Source: Byssovorax sp. (lineage in GTDB: Bacteria; Myxococcota_A; Polyangia; Polyangiales; Polyangiaceae). Taken from it: 64,000 nucleotides of DNA. Positions 1 to 8,700 of this stretch are shown here, piece after piece (within the stretch, counting starts at the first letter, position 1; the number at the start of each line of letters is the position of its first letter). The stretch lies in contig JANYGI010000047.1 in NCBI GenBank assembly GCA_025362495.1, positions 94,401-158,400 on the forward strand. The letters are read 5' to 3'. The position numbers were made by a program, and so were the translations under genes. The notes beneath the pieces were generated by a model, which worked only from the letters and a program-made list of their open reading frames with translations, ran no database searches and was not told the DNA's origin.

Positions 1-825
1 GCCGACGGAGCCTCCACGTGCGGGGCGTGCGCCAAGCGCGCCGAGCGGCGCAAGCTGATCTTCGACGTGACCGAGGGCGCCACGGCCCCGCGCCCGGCGG
101 CGAGCAGCACGCCGTCGTCGCCGCCCGAGGAGACGCGGATGCACGATCTCCGCGATCTGGCGAAGCGCACGCAGGCGAGCCTCGCGACGGTGCCACGCGC
201 GGACGAGCTCGACGTCCCGCTCGACGTGCGCGAGGCCCTCTTGCTGATCGACTCGATCGCGCCGGCGTCGATCGATCCAGCGGCGCCCGCCGTCGATCCA
301 GCGCCCGCGCCTTCGCCGCTGCCCGCCGCATCGCGCCCGGCGACGCGGCGGCTGCGCGCGATCTACACGGGGCTGGGGTTGCTGGTGATCATGGCGAGTC
401 TGGTCGTCGCCAAGGCGCAGATGGGGCGCGAGGTGGCCTCGGCCGCGGGGCTCGCGCCGGACGAGGGACAGGCGACAGCGCTGCTCCTGCCGACGCCTCT
501 GGCGACTGCCGCGGAGGCTGCACCGGTCGCGGCCGGACCGACCGCGGCACCAAGCGTGACGGCAGCGCCGACCGCGCCTCCGCCAAAGCCCAAGGCGCGC
601 CCCGCGCCGCCGCGTCCGAGGCCGACACCCGCGGATACACCCGAGATCCGCGCCGCCGCCGAGCCCGCGGCGACACCGCACGTCGATCTGCTCGACGCGA
701 TGCAGGCGGCCGTCGCCGCGCACTCGGCACCTCCGGCCGCGCCGAGGGTCAACTGCGCTCCCGGCGCGCCGGGCGGGCCCGGCTGTCCCCGCGCCGCCAC
801 CGGGGCTTCACCCGATCATCCTTGA
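1..825 (+). CDS. Membrane-anchored protein with a CxxC motif and Pro/Ala-rich tail (5' end missing)
   Basis: The reading frame is open from the first base of the window, so the N-terminus lies outside. The visible part begins with a CGAC (CxxC) motif followed by a basic stretch, as in the end of a small zinc-finger or anti-sigma-like domain. A single hydrophobic segment (IYTGLGLLVIMASLVV) lies near codon 125. The C-terminal half is rich in Pro, Ala and Thr and ends with a few Cys and Gly residues. The layout suggests a cytoplasmic zinc-binding head, one membrane pass and an extended periplasmic tail. The family was not recognised and the function is unknown. An internal ATG-like start at 67 is possible, but the upstream frame remains coding in character. 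Confidence 0.6.
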   Translation, partial: ADGASTCGACAKRAERRKLIFDVTEGATAPRPAASSTPSSPPEETRMHDLRDLAKRTQASLATVPRADELDVPLDVREALLLIDSIAPASIDPAAPAVDPAPAPSPLPAASRPATRRLRAIYTGLGLLVIMASLVVAKAQMGREVASAAGLAPDEGQATALLLPTPLATAAEAAPVAAGPTAAPSVTAAPTAPPPKPKARPAPPRPRPTPADTPEIRAAAEPAATPHVDLLDAMQAAVAAHSAPPAAPRVNCAPGAPGGPGCPRAATGASPDHP

Positions 826-851
826 TCGTCCGACGAAGCATGGGCTTCGCG

Positions 852-1736
852 TCATTTCTTGTCGCTGGCAACAGCCCCGGGCGGCGCCTCGACGGCGCAG
901 CGAATACCGAGGAATCCGCACCGATACGTGGTCTCGAACGAGCCCGGGCGGCCGGGTCGCACCAGCTCGGGAGTGCCATCCTTCCAGCTCCCGCCGCGGC
1001 CGTCGCGGGTCGGCGTCTTCGCGTCGTCCTTCTTCGTCGTCCATTCGAAGACGTTGCCCGCGAGATCGTGAATGCCTTGCGGGGTGTCGCCCTTCGGTGA
1101 CGACGCCACGGGGCACGTTCCGGTGTGGAGCGAGACGCCCGACCAGCAGAGCTGGTCCGTCGGCTTGTCGGCGCCCCAGGGGTACGGGCGCGACTCGGGC
1201 CCTCGCGAGGCGTACTCCCACTCTTCGTTGGTGAGCAGGCGCTTCTGCTGGAACGCGCAGTACGAGGTAGCCTGGGCGAAATCGACGCAGTTGATCGGGT
1301 GATTGCCCTTCCCCTCCATCCCGTAGGTGTGCTGCGGAGCGCAGGTGAGAAAATCGGTACTGCATTTCCCGGCCTTGGTGCAGGCCGTGTACTCGTCCGC
1401 CGTCGTCTCGGAGACATCGACGCAGAGCGAAGCCACGGTGATCTCGTGCTTCGGCGCGCCGAGGGTGATCTTGCCGCCGGGGACGAGGGCCATGCCCGCG
1501 GGACAGCCCTTCTTGTCGGCGGGCGCCGGCGTCGCGACAGGCGCGGTGGTCGGGGCGGCGCTCGGGGTCGCGCTGGCGATCGGGAGTGCCGGGCTCGTCG
1601 TCGGCTCGGCGCTCGGCGCCGTCGTCGGCGCGGCGCTCGGCGTGGGCGGAGGGGCGATCGGCTCGGGATTTCCCGAGCAAGCGGCGAGGGCGAGGGCCGT
1701 CGAGAAGAAGGCGGCGGGGAGGGCAGTTGAGCGCAT
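852..1736 (-). CDS. Formylglycine-generating-enzyme (SUMF1)-like lipoprotein
   Basis: This is a 294-residue protein. It starts with a lipoprotein signal (hydrophobic AAFFSTALALAAC, lipobox Cys near residue 22), then a Pro/Ala/Thr/Ser linker, then an FGE-sulfatase-type domain from about residue 85 to the end. Family signatures are the MALVPGGKITLGA opening, the paired Cys region (CTKAGKC), the TNEEWEYASRG segment, the DLAGNVFEWT segment and the closing YRCGFLGIRCA. Such domains either convert Cys to formylglycine in sulfatases or serve as a structural fold. A cell-surface lipoprotein form in myxobacteria is usually of unknown substrate. The start was chosen at the ATG just before the signal peptide, because the frame upstream of it is open but not signal-like. 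The gene stands alone, divergent from the next one. Confidence 0.85.
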   Translation of the reverse strand: MRSTALPAAFFSTALALAACSGNPEPIAPPPTPSAAPTTAPSAEPTTSPALPIASATPSAAPTTAPVATPAPADKKGCPAGMALVPGGKITLGAPKHEITVASLCVDVSETTADEYTACTKAGKCSTDFLTCAPQHTYGMEGKGNHPINCVDFAQATSYCAFQQKRLLTNEEWEYASRGPESRPYPWGADKPTDQLCWSGVSLHTGTCPVASSPKGDTPQGIHDLAGNVFEWTTKKDDAKTPTRDGRGGSWKDGTPELVRPGRPGSFETTYRCGFLGIRCAVEAPPGAVASDKK

Positions 1737-1845
1737 CGACAGCGAACCTATCGGGATCCCCGGCGCGCGGAAAGGGGAACCTCGGATTCGCCACCAGCGA
1801 AATACCACGGTGGACCCGCGCCGGCGCAGCCGATAGGCTGGCGCG

Positions 1846-2853
1846 ATGAGAGCTGCCCGAGCGGTCCTGGCGTTGCTTCTTCCCGTCGCGATCACGGCCG
1901 CGTGCAGCAGCACCCCATCGAGCCCGACGACGACGGGATCGGGCGGCGGATCGAGCGTGACGACGAGCGCCAGCACCTCGGGGCAAGGCGGCGCGAGCAC
2001 GGGTGACACGTCCGCGAGCACCTCTGGCTCCGGCGGCTCCGGGGGCTCCGGCGGCTCCGTTCCCTGGGTTTGCCCCGGCGACGAGCCGGACGAGACCAAC
2101 ACCGGTGTCCCCGTCGGGGTCGCGTTGAAGGTGGTCAATCAAGACGTCGTCGTCACCCAGGATGGTACGGTGATCGACGCGCAGGACATCCATGGTTTCC
2201 TGGAGATCCAGGCCAGCCATGTGAAGGTGACGCGCTCGATCGTCCGCGGGCACGCGACCGCGGCGACCACGGCGATCATCCGGATCAAGTCGGGGACTGA
2301 CATCCTGATCGAGGACACCGAGATCGCCGCGTCAGCGCCCTCGGTCGACGTCGACGGCTTCTCGGGAGGGGATTTCACGGGGCGCCGGCTCAACATTCAC
2401 GGCGGCGTCGACGGGATGAAGCTCGGCTCGAACTCGACGGTGGAGTGCTCGTACATCCACGATCTCGCCGCCTTCGCCTCGGATCCGAACCAGAACGGCG
2501 GGCCGACCCACAACGACGCCATCCAGATCCTCGCCGGGACGGGGATCCACATCGTCGGCAACCAGCTCTTGGCGGCGACGGCCGACAACTCGGCCATCCA
2601 GATCACCGAGGACTTCGGCGTGGTCTCCGACGTTCACATCGAGAGCAACTGGGCCGACGGGGGCGGCTGCACGTTCAACTTCTCCCACAAGGGGGCGACT
2701 TCGCTGAAGAAGCTGTTCACGAGCGGCAACCGCTTCGGGCGCAACTCGTCCTTCAAGTGCCCGATCCTGAAGAGCACCAAGACCACGCTGGTGTCGACCG
2801 GCGACGTGTGGGACGACGACAGCACCGAAGTGCCGATCCAGACGCACGATTGA
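1846..2853 (+). CDS. Lipoprotein with a right-handed parallel beta-helix
   Basis: A 335-residue predicted lipoprotein. The signal peptide (AARAVLALLLPVAITAAC, Cys20) is followed by a long Ser/Thr/Gly linker to about residue 75, typical of myxobacterial surface lipoproteins. The remainder shows the repeating short beta-strand and Asn/Gly pattern of pectate-lyase-like beta-helices, for example HGGVDGMKLGSNSTVECSYI and successive I-x-I-x-x-N turns. The fold is common in polysaccharide lyases and adhesins, but no catalytic set was identified, so carbohydrate binding or cleavage is only an inference. It is convergent with the glycosidase gene that follows, 27 bp apart. Confidence 0.75.
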   Translation: MRAARAVLALLLPVAITAACSSTPSSPTTTGSGGGSSVTTSASTSGQGGASTGDTSASTSGSGGSGGSGGSVPWVCPGDEPDETNTGVPVGVALKVVNQDVVVTQDGTVIDAQDIHGFLEIQASHVKVTRSIVRGHATAATTAIIRIKSGTDILIEDTEIAASAPSVDVDGFSGGDFTGRRLNIHGGVDGMKLGSNSTVECSYIHDLAAFASDPNQNGGPTHNDAIQILAGTGIHIVGNQLLAATADNSAIQITEDFGVVSDVHIESNWADGGGCTFNFSHKGATSLKKLFTSGNRFGRNSSFKCPILKSTKTTLVSTGDVWDDDSTEVPIQTHD

Positions 2854-2880
2854 GCGCTCGCCCTCGATTGACGCGCCCTG

Positions 2881-3996
2881 CTACCGCAGCAGCGCCGCGG
2901 TGAGCTCGGGATCCCAGACACCGGTCTTGCGGTCGAAGATCTTGAATCGACCGCCGTCGTCCCAGTAAGCCCAGCCGATCCCTTGCTTCTCGGCCTCCTC
3001 GCGCACGAGCCGCGTCCAGCGGGCGCGCGAGGCGTGATCGATGGCGTCGCCCGCGCCGAGCTCGCCCAGGTAGAGCGGGCGCTTCGTGCGCTCGGCGTAG
3101 GCGCGCGCCATGGCGAACTCGGCCAGCACCGCGGCAGGGCCGCCGGGGTTGTCAGCCGCAGGGGTGGAGTTGTACCGCTTGAACCAGTCGGCCACCCACT
3201 CGACCTTCAAGGCGCCCGGGGCCGGCGTGATCGGCGCCGCCGGCGGCCCGGGGAACGTTATCCCGATCGTGGCATACTCGGGTGGCATGAAAGGCATGCC
3301 TTGATGAGTGAAGAGGATCGGCTGGTACATGTGGAAGCTGGTGATGAGGGCGGGATCGCCGGCGGGTAAATCGAGGTTGGCGAGCTCCTTCGCGGCGGCC
3401 CAGAACGCGCTGTCGACGATCACCCGGCGCGCGGGATCGGCGCTCCGGATCGCGGCGAGGCCCTGGACGAGCAGGGCGTTCCACCGCGGCGCGGTGAGCT
3501 TCCCCGTGGGCTCGTTGAGCAGCTCGTAGAGCACCGAGGCCGGGCGATCGTGGTAGCGCGCGGCGATCTGCTTCCAGATCCCGGCGAAGCGATCGGCGTT
3601 CCCGTCGGGGTCGTCCATCAGCTCTTCGTAGTGGTGGAAGTCGACGATGGCCGTCATCTTGCGGCTGATGGTCTGTTCGATCGCCCAGTCGACGCGGCGA
3701 AAGAAGTCCTCGTCGACTGTGTACGGCGCGGACACGGCGGCGTGGGCGTTGAAGCGGATCGGGATGCGCACGTGGTCGAAGCCGGCCGCGGCGACGTCGG
3801 TGAAGAAGCGTTCATCGAGCGTCACGCCCCACTCCCCTTCCTTCGGCGCGTCGAGCGCGTTGCCGGCGTTGATGCCGCGGTGAAGCTCGCCGGGGACGAA
3901 CGCGTGCGGCGCGGCAGGCAAGAGCGGCGCGACGTCGGGGATGCAGCCGGAGAGCGCGGCGATACCGCAGAGCTGGGCGAGGCGGCGCAGGAGCAT
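2881..3996 (-). CDS. Glycoside hydrolase family 5-like lipoprotein (endoglucanase type)
   Basis: A 371-residue enzyme with a lipoprotein signal ending LSGC (Cys18), so it is probably held on the cell surface. The GH5 barrel fills the rest: GINAGNALDAP near residue 41, HVRIPIRF near 75, IVDFHHY near 117, the acid/base motif LYELLNEPTG with Glu162, and the nucleophile motif LGELGAGD with Glu312, followed by the GWAYWDDGG strand near the end. Both catalytic glutamates are present and the length fits the family, so it should be active on a beta-glycan such as cellulose. The nearby beta-helix lipoprotein makes a polysaccharide-handling neighbourhood plausible, although the two genes are convergent. 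Confidence 0.88.
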   Translation of the reverse strand: MLLRRLAQLCGIAALSGCIPDVAPLLPAAPHAFVPGELHRGINAGNALDAPKEGEWGVTLDERFFTDVAAAGFDHVRIPIRFNAHAAVSAPYTVDEDFFRRVDWAIEQTISRKMTAIVDFHHYEELMDDPDGNADRFAGIWKQIAARYHDRPASVLYELLNEPTGKLTAPRWNALLVQGLAAIRSADPARRVIVDSAFWAAAKELANLDLPAGDPALITSFHMYQPILFTHQGMPFMPPEYATIGITFPGPPAAPITPAPGALKVEWVADWFKRYNSTPAADNPGGPAAVLAEFAMARAYAERTKRPLYLGELGAGDAIDHASRARWTRLVREEAEKQGIGWAYWDDGGRFKIFDRKTGVWDPELTAALLR

Positions 3997-4034
3997 CCGA
4001 CGAGGGTAGACGATCGGTCGAGAGCGTGGATGAC

Positions 4035-4064
4035 AATTCGTGGCATCAGCTGATGCCGCGAATT
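4035..4064. promoter_or_regulatory. 30-bp near-perfect palindrome upstream of the glycosidase gene
   Basis: Two 15-bp arms (AATTCGTGGCATCAG and CTGATGCCGCGAATT) match with one mismatch and have no spacer. The element sits 39 bp upstream of the glycosidase start and just after the end of the membrane-protein gene, on the same strand. A dyad without a loop is more like a binding site for a dimeric repressor than an intrinsic terminator, and it lacks a T-tract. A terminator role for the upstream gene cannot be excluded. Confidence 0.4.
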
Positions 4065-4095
4065 TGACGCGCCGCGCGGGCGCTCGCCGTGTGAA

Positions 4096-4878
4096 TCAGG
4101 CGCGCTTGCCAGCGATGCGCGAGAGCAGCGCCGCGAGCGCGACGGCGGGGAGCATGCCAATCAGGCAGACCGCGGCGATCTCGATCCGCAGGAGCGAGGT
4201 GCGCCCCATGCGGCTGGTCCAGAGCGCATAGCCAATCACCGCCGCGAAGCCGCCCATCGCGGCCACCGCGCCGCTCAGGGCGAGGGCCCACCTGTGCCCG
4301 GTGGGCGACGCGGAGAGGACGCCGCCGACAGCGCCGAACAGCGCCACCAGACCGAGCAAGCGAGCCGCGCCGAAGTGCAGCAAAGCGAGAGCGATGTTCA
4401 CGTCGAGCACGGCGAGCATCGATGGCAGGAGCGCGGCCGCGAGGATCAGGACGAGCCCCGCCACTTGCAGCCTCCCGCCGCCCACGCCCACGCGCGCGAG
4501 AGGCATGGTCGCCGGCGCAGCAGGGTTTGCGGGGCCGGGCGTGACGGCGCTCTTCCCCGGAGTCTCCGTCGCAGCCGGGCTCTCTTTTGCGGTCGTCGCG
4601 GGCTTGGCGCGCTCGGCCTCGACGGCGGCCACGGCGTCGGGGCCGAGAAGAGCGAGCAGCTCGTCCGCGGTGCGGCCCCGCTCGAAGAGGCCGAGGAGCA
4701 GCTCGCCCGGGAGCTTCTTTTCCTGCTCGAGCGCGGTGCGCACCGCCTCGTCGCTCCACCCGTCTTCGCGGAGCAGCCGGAGGACGTTCGCGGGCTCCAT
4801 CAGGATGAGGAGCTGGCTCCCGTCAGCGTGCTCGAGCAGCGCGAGGAGAACATCGACGGTGGAAGGACGGAGAGCCAT
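4096..4878 (-). CDS. Four-pass membrane protein with a cytoplasmic helical head
   Basis: A 260-residue protein of unknown family. Residues 1-90 are soluble and helical, resembling short repeated helix pairs (LLALLEHADGSQLLILM, LREDGWSDEAVRTALEQ). Residues 90-130 are a Pro/Ala/Thr linker. Residues 135-255 hold four hydrophobic segments (for example VAGLVLILAAALLPSML and IEIAAVCLIGMLPAVALAALL). The protein ends in a basic tail, RIAGKRA. No enzymatic motif was seen. It lies upstream of the glycosidase on the same strand, with about 100 bp and a palindrome between, so they are probably separate transcription units. Confidence 0.65.
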   Translation of the reverse strand: MALRPSTVDVLLALLEHADGSQLLILMEPANVLRLLREDGWSDEAVRTALEQEKKLPGELLLGLFERGRTADELLALLGPDAVAAVEAERAKPATTAKESPAATETPGKSAVTPGPANPAAPATMPLARVGVGGGRLQVAGLVLILAAALLPSMLAVLDVNIALALLHFGAARLLGLVALFGAVGGVLSASPTGHRWALALSGAVAAMGGFAAVIGYALWTSRMGRTSLLRIEIAAVCLIGMLPAVALAALLSRIAGKRA

Positions 4879-4958
4879 GGCGGGAGGAGGCTAATCCAGG
4901 TGTTCGCCGCGCGCCACAGGCGATCGTGCGCCCGACGCGCGGCGCCCCTGAAGGGCCC

Positions 4959-5561
4959 TCACGCCGCCATGACGACCTTCATGCACTCGTCTTGCTTGTT
5001 GACGAAGAGGTCGAATCCGCGGGGCGCCTCGTCGAGGGGTATACGGTGGGTGATGACGAAGCTGGGATCGATCTCCCCGCGCTGGATGCGCTCCAGGAGC
5101 GGGCGCATGTAGCGCTGGACGTGGCATTGCCCGCTCCTCAGCGTGAGCGGGCGGTTCATGATCGCGCCGATCGGGAACTTGTCGAGCTGCCGGGCGGCGA
5201 CGGCGTCGAGCGCCGTCACGCCGAGGAGCGCCGCCGTCGCCGCGGCGACCCTGCCCCGCTCCGCGCGCCTGGAGGCGAGGGTCGAGCCGAGGATCGCGAG
5301 ATCCGAGAGATCGTACCCGACGCGCGCCCACAGCCAGCCGGCGGCGCGCGGCCGCCCGAGAATGCCAATCCCCGCGGTGAGCTCGCGGAGCCCGATGGCC
5401 CGCATCACCTTGTGGCTACGAGGATTACTGCGTAAACCGATCACCCGGACGAGGGCGCGAGGCGCCGCCAGGTGCAGGGCCCCGAGGCCGACGCTGAGCC
5501 ACCCCAGGCCCCGCGCGAGCCGCTCGGCGCTCGCCGTCGTCTGCTGCGTTGAACTGGCCAT
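4959..5561 (-). CDS. Fusion: membrane domain plus C-terminal end of a zinc alcohol dehydrogenase
   Basis: A 200-residue product in two unlike parts. Residues 1-125 resemble the hydrophobic N-terminal region found in some cyclase/dehydrase (SRPBCC) proteins: RLARGLGWLSVGLGALHL, RAIGLRELTAGIGIL, WLWARVGYDLSDLAIL. From about residue 127 the sequence is the closing segment of a zinc-dependent, formaldehyde-dehydrogenase-like alcohol dehydrogenase: FPIGAIMNRPLTLRSGQ, then ITHRIPLDEAPRGFDLF and a final CMKVVMAA. The catalytic zinc ligands and the nucleotide fold of the dehydrogenase are absent, so it cannot be a working dehydrogenase. It looks like a deletion product joining two once-neighbouring genes in frame. 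A strong ribosome site (GGAAGGAGG) precedes the ATG, so it may still be translated. Confidence 0.65.
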   Translation of the reverse strand: MASSTQQTTASAERLARGLGWLSVGLGALHLAAPRALVRVIGLRSNPRSHKVMRAIGLRELTAGIGILGRPRAAGWLWARVGYDLSDLAILGSTLASRRAERGRVAAATAALLGVTALDAVAARQLDKFPIGAIMNRPLTLRSGQCHVQRYMRPLLERIQRGEIDPSFVITHRIPLDEAPRGFDLFVNKQDECMKVVMAA

Positions 5562-5773
5562 CTTTCCCCTCCTTCCTTCGTTGAAACACGAGGTCGCGGA
5601 CAGGCATCTTCCAGGAGCGCCCGCCGGGCAGGACAGGCATGCTCCAGGCGCGACGGCGTCCGAGGCGTCGCCTCACGTATTTCACGACTCGTGCCACCGC
5701 GCGGCCAGCAGGCGCTCGCTCGGCGCTCTCGGCGGTGGCCGCGCCGCCTCGACGGCGGCGCCTCGATCCAGGT
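5562..5773. other. Intergenic stretch without a recognised gene
   Basis: About 210 bp between two minus-strand genes. Apart from the purine-rich ribosome site of the fusion gene next to 5561, I see no ORF with coding character, no clear terminator with a T-tract and no repeat. It presumably holds the promoter of the fusion gene and the 3' end of the large kinase-like transcript. Confidence 0.4.
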
Positions 5774-8700
5774 TCAGCTCCCCCGACGCGGCAGGGTGAC
5801 TATGAACTCGGTGTGCATGCCTTCCACGGTGTCGAAGACGATCGTCCCGCCGTTGCTCTGGACGATCTCGTAGCTGATGGAGAGGCCGAGCCCGGTGCCC
5901 TCGCCCGGGGGCTTGGTGGTGAAGAAGGGATTGAAGATCTTCTCGCGCACCGAGGGAGGGATGCCAGCGCCGTTGTCGCGGACGCGGATCTCCACCCGAT
6001 CTCCGAGGCTCTTCGTGGAGACGCGGATCGTGGGCGAGAAGCGCTCGCCCAGGCGCTGGCGCTGGGCGCGGGCGGCGTAGCAAGCGTTGTTGATCAAATT
6101 GAGGAACACCCTGCCAATCTCCTGAGAGGGGATGAGGATCGTGCCGACGGCAGGATCGTAGGCGGTCTCGATCGAGACGTTGAAGGCGGTGTCCTGGGAG
6201 CGGAACCCCTGGTAGGCGAGGTTGGTGTACTCGCCGAGCAGGGCGTTGACGTCGATGTCGCGGCGCTCGCCCGCGCCCGAGCGCGAGTGCTCGAGCATGG
6301 CGCGGACGATGTCGTCGGCGCGCTTGCCGTGCTCGTTGATCTTGGCCGCGTTCTGCTGCAGATCGCCGATGATCTCGTCGATCGCCGTCAGGCTGTCGGG
6401 ATCGAGCCGGGCCTTCTGGCCCTGGATCTCCTGGAGCAGATCGTCGGCGAGGCCGACCGAGAGCTCGGCGAAGTTGTTGATGAAGTTGAGAGGGTTCTTG
6501 ATCTCGTGGGCGATACCCGAGGTGAGCGCGCCGAGCGAGGCCAGCTTCTCCTGCATGATGAGCTGCTTCTGCGTCTCCTTCAGGCGACGGAGCGTGAGAG
6601 AGAGCTCTTCGTTGCTGGTGCTGAGCTCCTGGGTGCGGACCTTGACCCGGTTCTCGAGCGTATCGTAGAGGCGGGCGTTCTCGAGCGAGATCGCGGCCTG
6701 CGCGGCGAGCAGCTCGAGCACCCGGCAGCGCTCCGGGGTGAAGGCCGAGGCCACGAGGTTGTTCTCGAGGTAGAGCACGCCGACGAGCTGCTGGTGCGAG
6801 AGGATTGGCATGCAGAGGATCGATTTCGGGCGCGCGGTGGCCACGTAGGGATCAGACCGGAACTGCCCCTCGTTGGCCGCGTCGCCGAGGACGATGCTCT
6901 CGCGGGTGCGCTCGACGTAGCGCACGATGGCCCGGGAGACGTCGGCGCGATCTTCCACCGTCGCGTCCGTGACGAGGATGGCCTCGGCCCCGCTGCCGGC
7001 CTCGACGATGATCTCGTGATCTCCCTTGAGGAGCAGCAAACCCCGCTGGGCGCCGGCGTTCTCGAGCACCGTGGTCATCAGCTTGCGGAGGAGCTCGTCG
7101 AGGACGATCTCCCCGGAGATGGCCTGAGAGGCCTTCATGACGGTGATCAGATCGAGCGCGGCGCCGCTGGTGCCCTCGCCGCCCGGGCGGATCTCGAGCC
7201 CTGCCCGCGGGAGGAGGCCGGCGTGCTGCACGTCGAGCGCCGCGACCTTCGCCGTCGCGCCCCAGCGGAGGTACGCATAGCGGGCCTCAGCGAGGTACGC
7301 GCGGGCGATCTTCTTGAGGCCGCGCGCGAGGTAGAAGCTCGCCGCGAGCTCCCCGGCGATGGCCTGGTGGTGGGTGAACTCCTGCTCTGCCGCGCCCTCG
7401 ATGGCCTTGTCGTAGAGGGCCATGGCGGACTCGCTGTCGCCGAGCACGCGGGCCTCTTCGGCGCGGACGAGGTCGTATTTGTAGCCGAAGTTCTCCGGGC
7501 TGTTCTCGGCCCAGAGCGCGAGCTTCTTGCGGTCTTCCTCGAAGAGGGCGAGGCGCGATTCCCGCTCTTCCGGCGTCGAGGTGGGGAGGACCGCCGCCAT
7601 CACGAGAGCGCGGAAGAAGCGAAACTCGGCCTCGGCGATGTGACCGAAGACGAAATGGATGTGGGTCGCGCCGCTCGTGGCGAGGGCCAGCGCGCGCGGG
7701 ATGTCGCCGAAGATGAAGGCGACGATCATGTCGAGCAGCTCGTACGTCAGGCGGACGGCGAGGTAGGCCGCCGAGCGCTCGATCACCCCGGCTTCGCCGA
7801 TCTCGGCCTCTTGCTCGGGCAGGATCGAGCCCCGGATGAGCAGCGTCGTCATGCGGAGGAAGCAGGACATGAACTGCGCGTTGTCGGCGTGGCCGAGGCG
7901 CACCTGCATGTCGTAGTGGCGCCGCGTGCGCTCCTGCAAGGCCTGGAGCTCGTCGCCGCCGAGGAGCGGGAGGAAGATGCTTTGCGCCGCGGAGACCCCT
8001 GCCCCGTTGGGCGATCCCGACTCCATCAGGGCAGTATAGGAGCGTTCGAGGAAGGGATAGCTGGTGCGGAGCGGGCGGCGCCAGGGGTTGACGAAGGCGC
8101 TGAACCAGAACTCGACGCGAGAGCGGATGTTGACGCCGTCGAGGCGGTCGGCGAGGCCGAGCGCTACCTCGCCGAGGGCGTGCGCCGTGGCGTAGTCGGC
8201 CGTCATCGCGCTGTGCGCGACGGCGTACGTGGCGTACCCCATCGATGATCCCGGCGAGACGCCGTGCTCGAGCGACTCGTTCACCAGGGTCATGGCGAAG
8301 AGGGTGAAGAGCATCGGGTTGGTGTACGCGCCATAGACCATGTCTTGCGACAGGAGCTCGGTGCGGGCGCGCGACGAGGGATCCGTGGCCTCGGCGAGGT
8401 GGACGAGATCAGGAATGTTGCGGCCGGCCAGCGCGGCGCCGAGCCTGGCGCCCTCGGCGCCGCACGCCGGGCCGAGCTGCTCGGGAGCAGGCACCTCGAC
8501 GCCGTAGAGGGCGAGCGCCGCGCCGCTGGCCCGACGCACGCCGTCGTGGTCAGCGCCGCTGACGTAGGCCATGACCTCGAGCGCGTGAACTCGAGCCTTC
8601 TCGGCGGTCGTCGCGGCGCCGGCGAGGGCCACCGCGAAGCGGGCCATGGCCGCGTCGATGTGCCCGAGGAGGTGCTCGCACTCGGCGCGGAGCACGTGAA

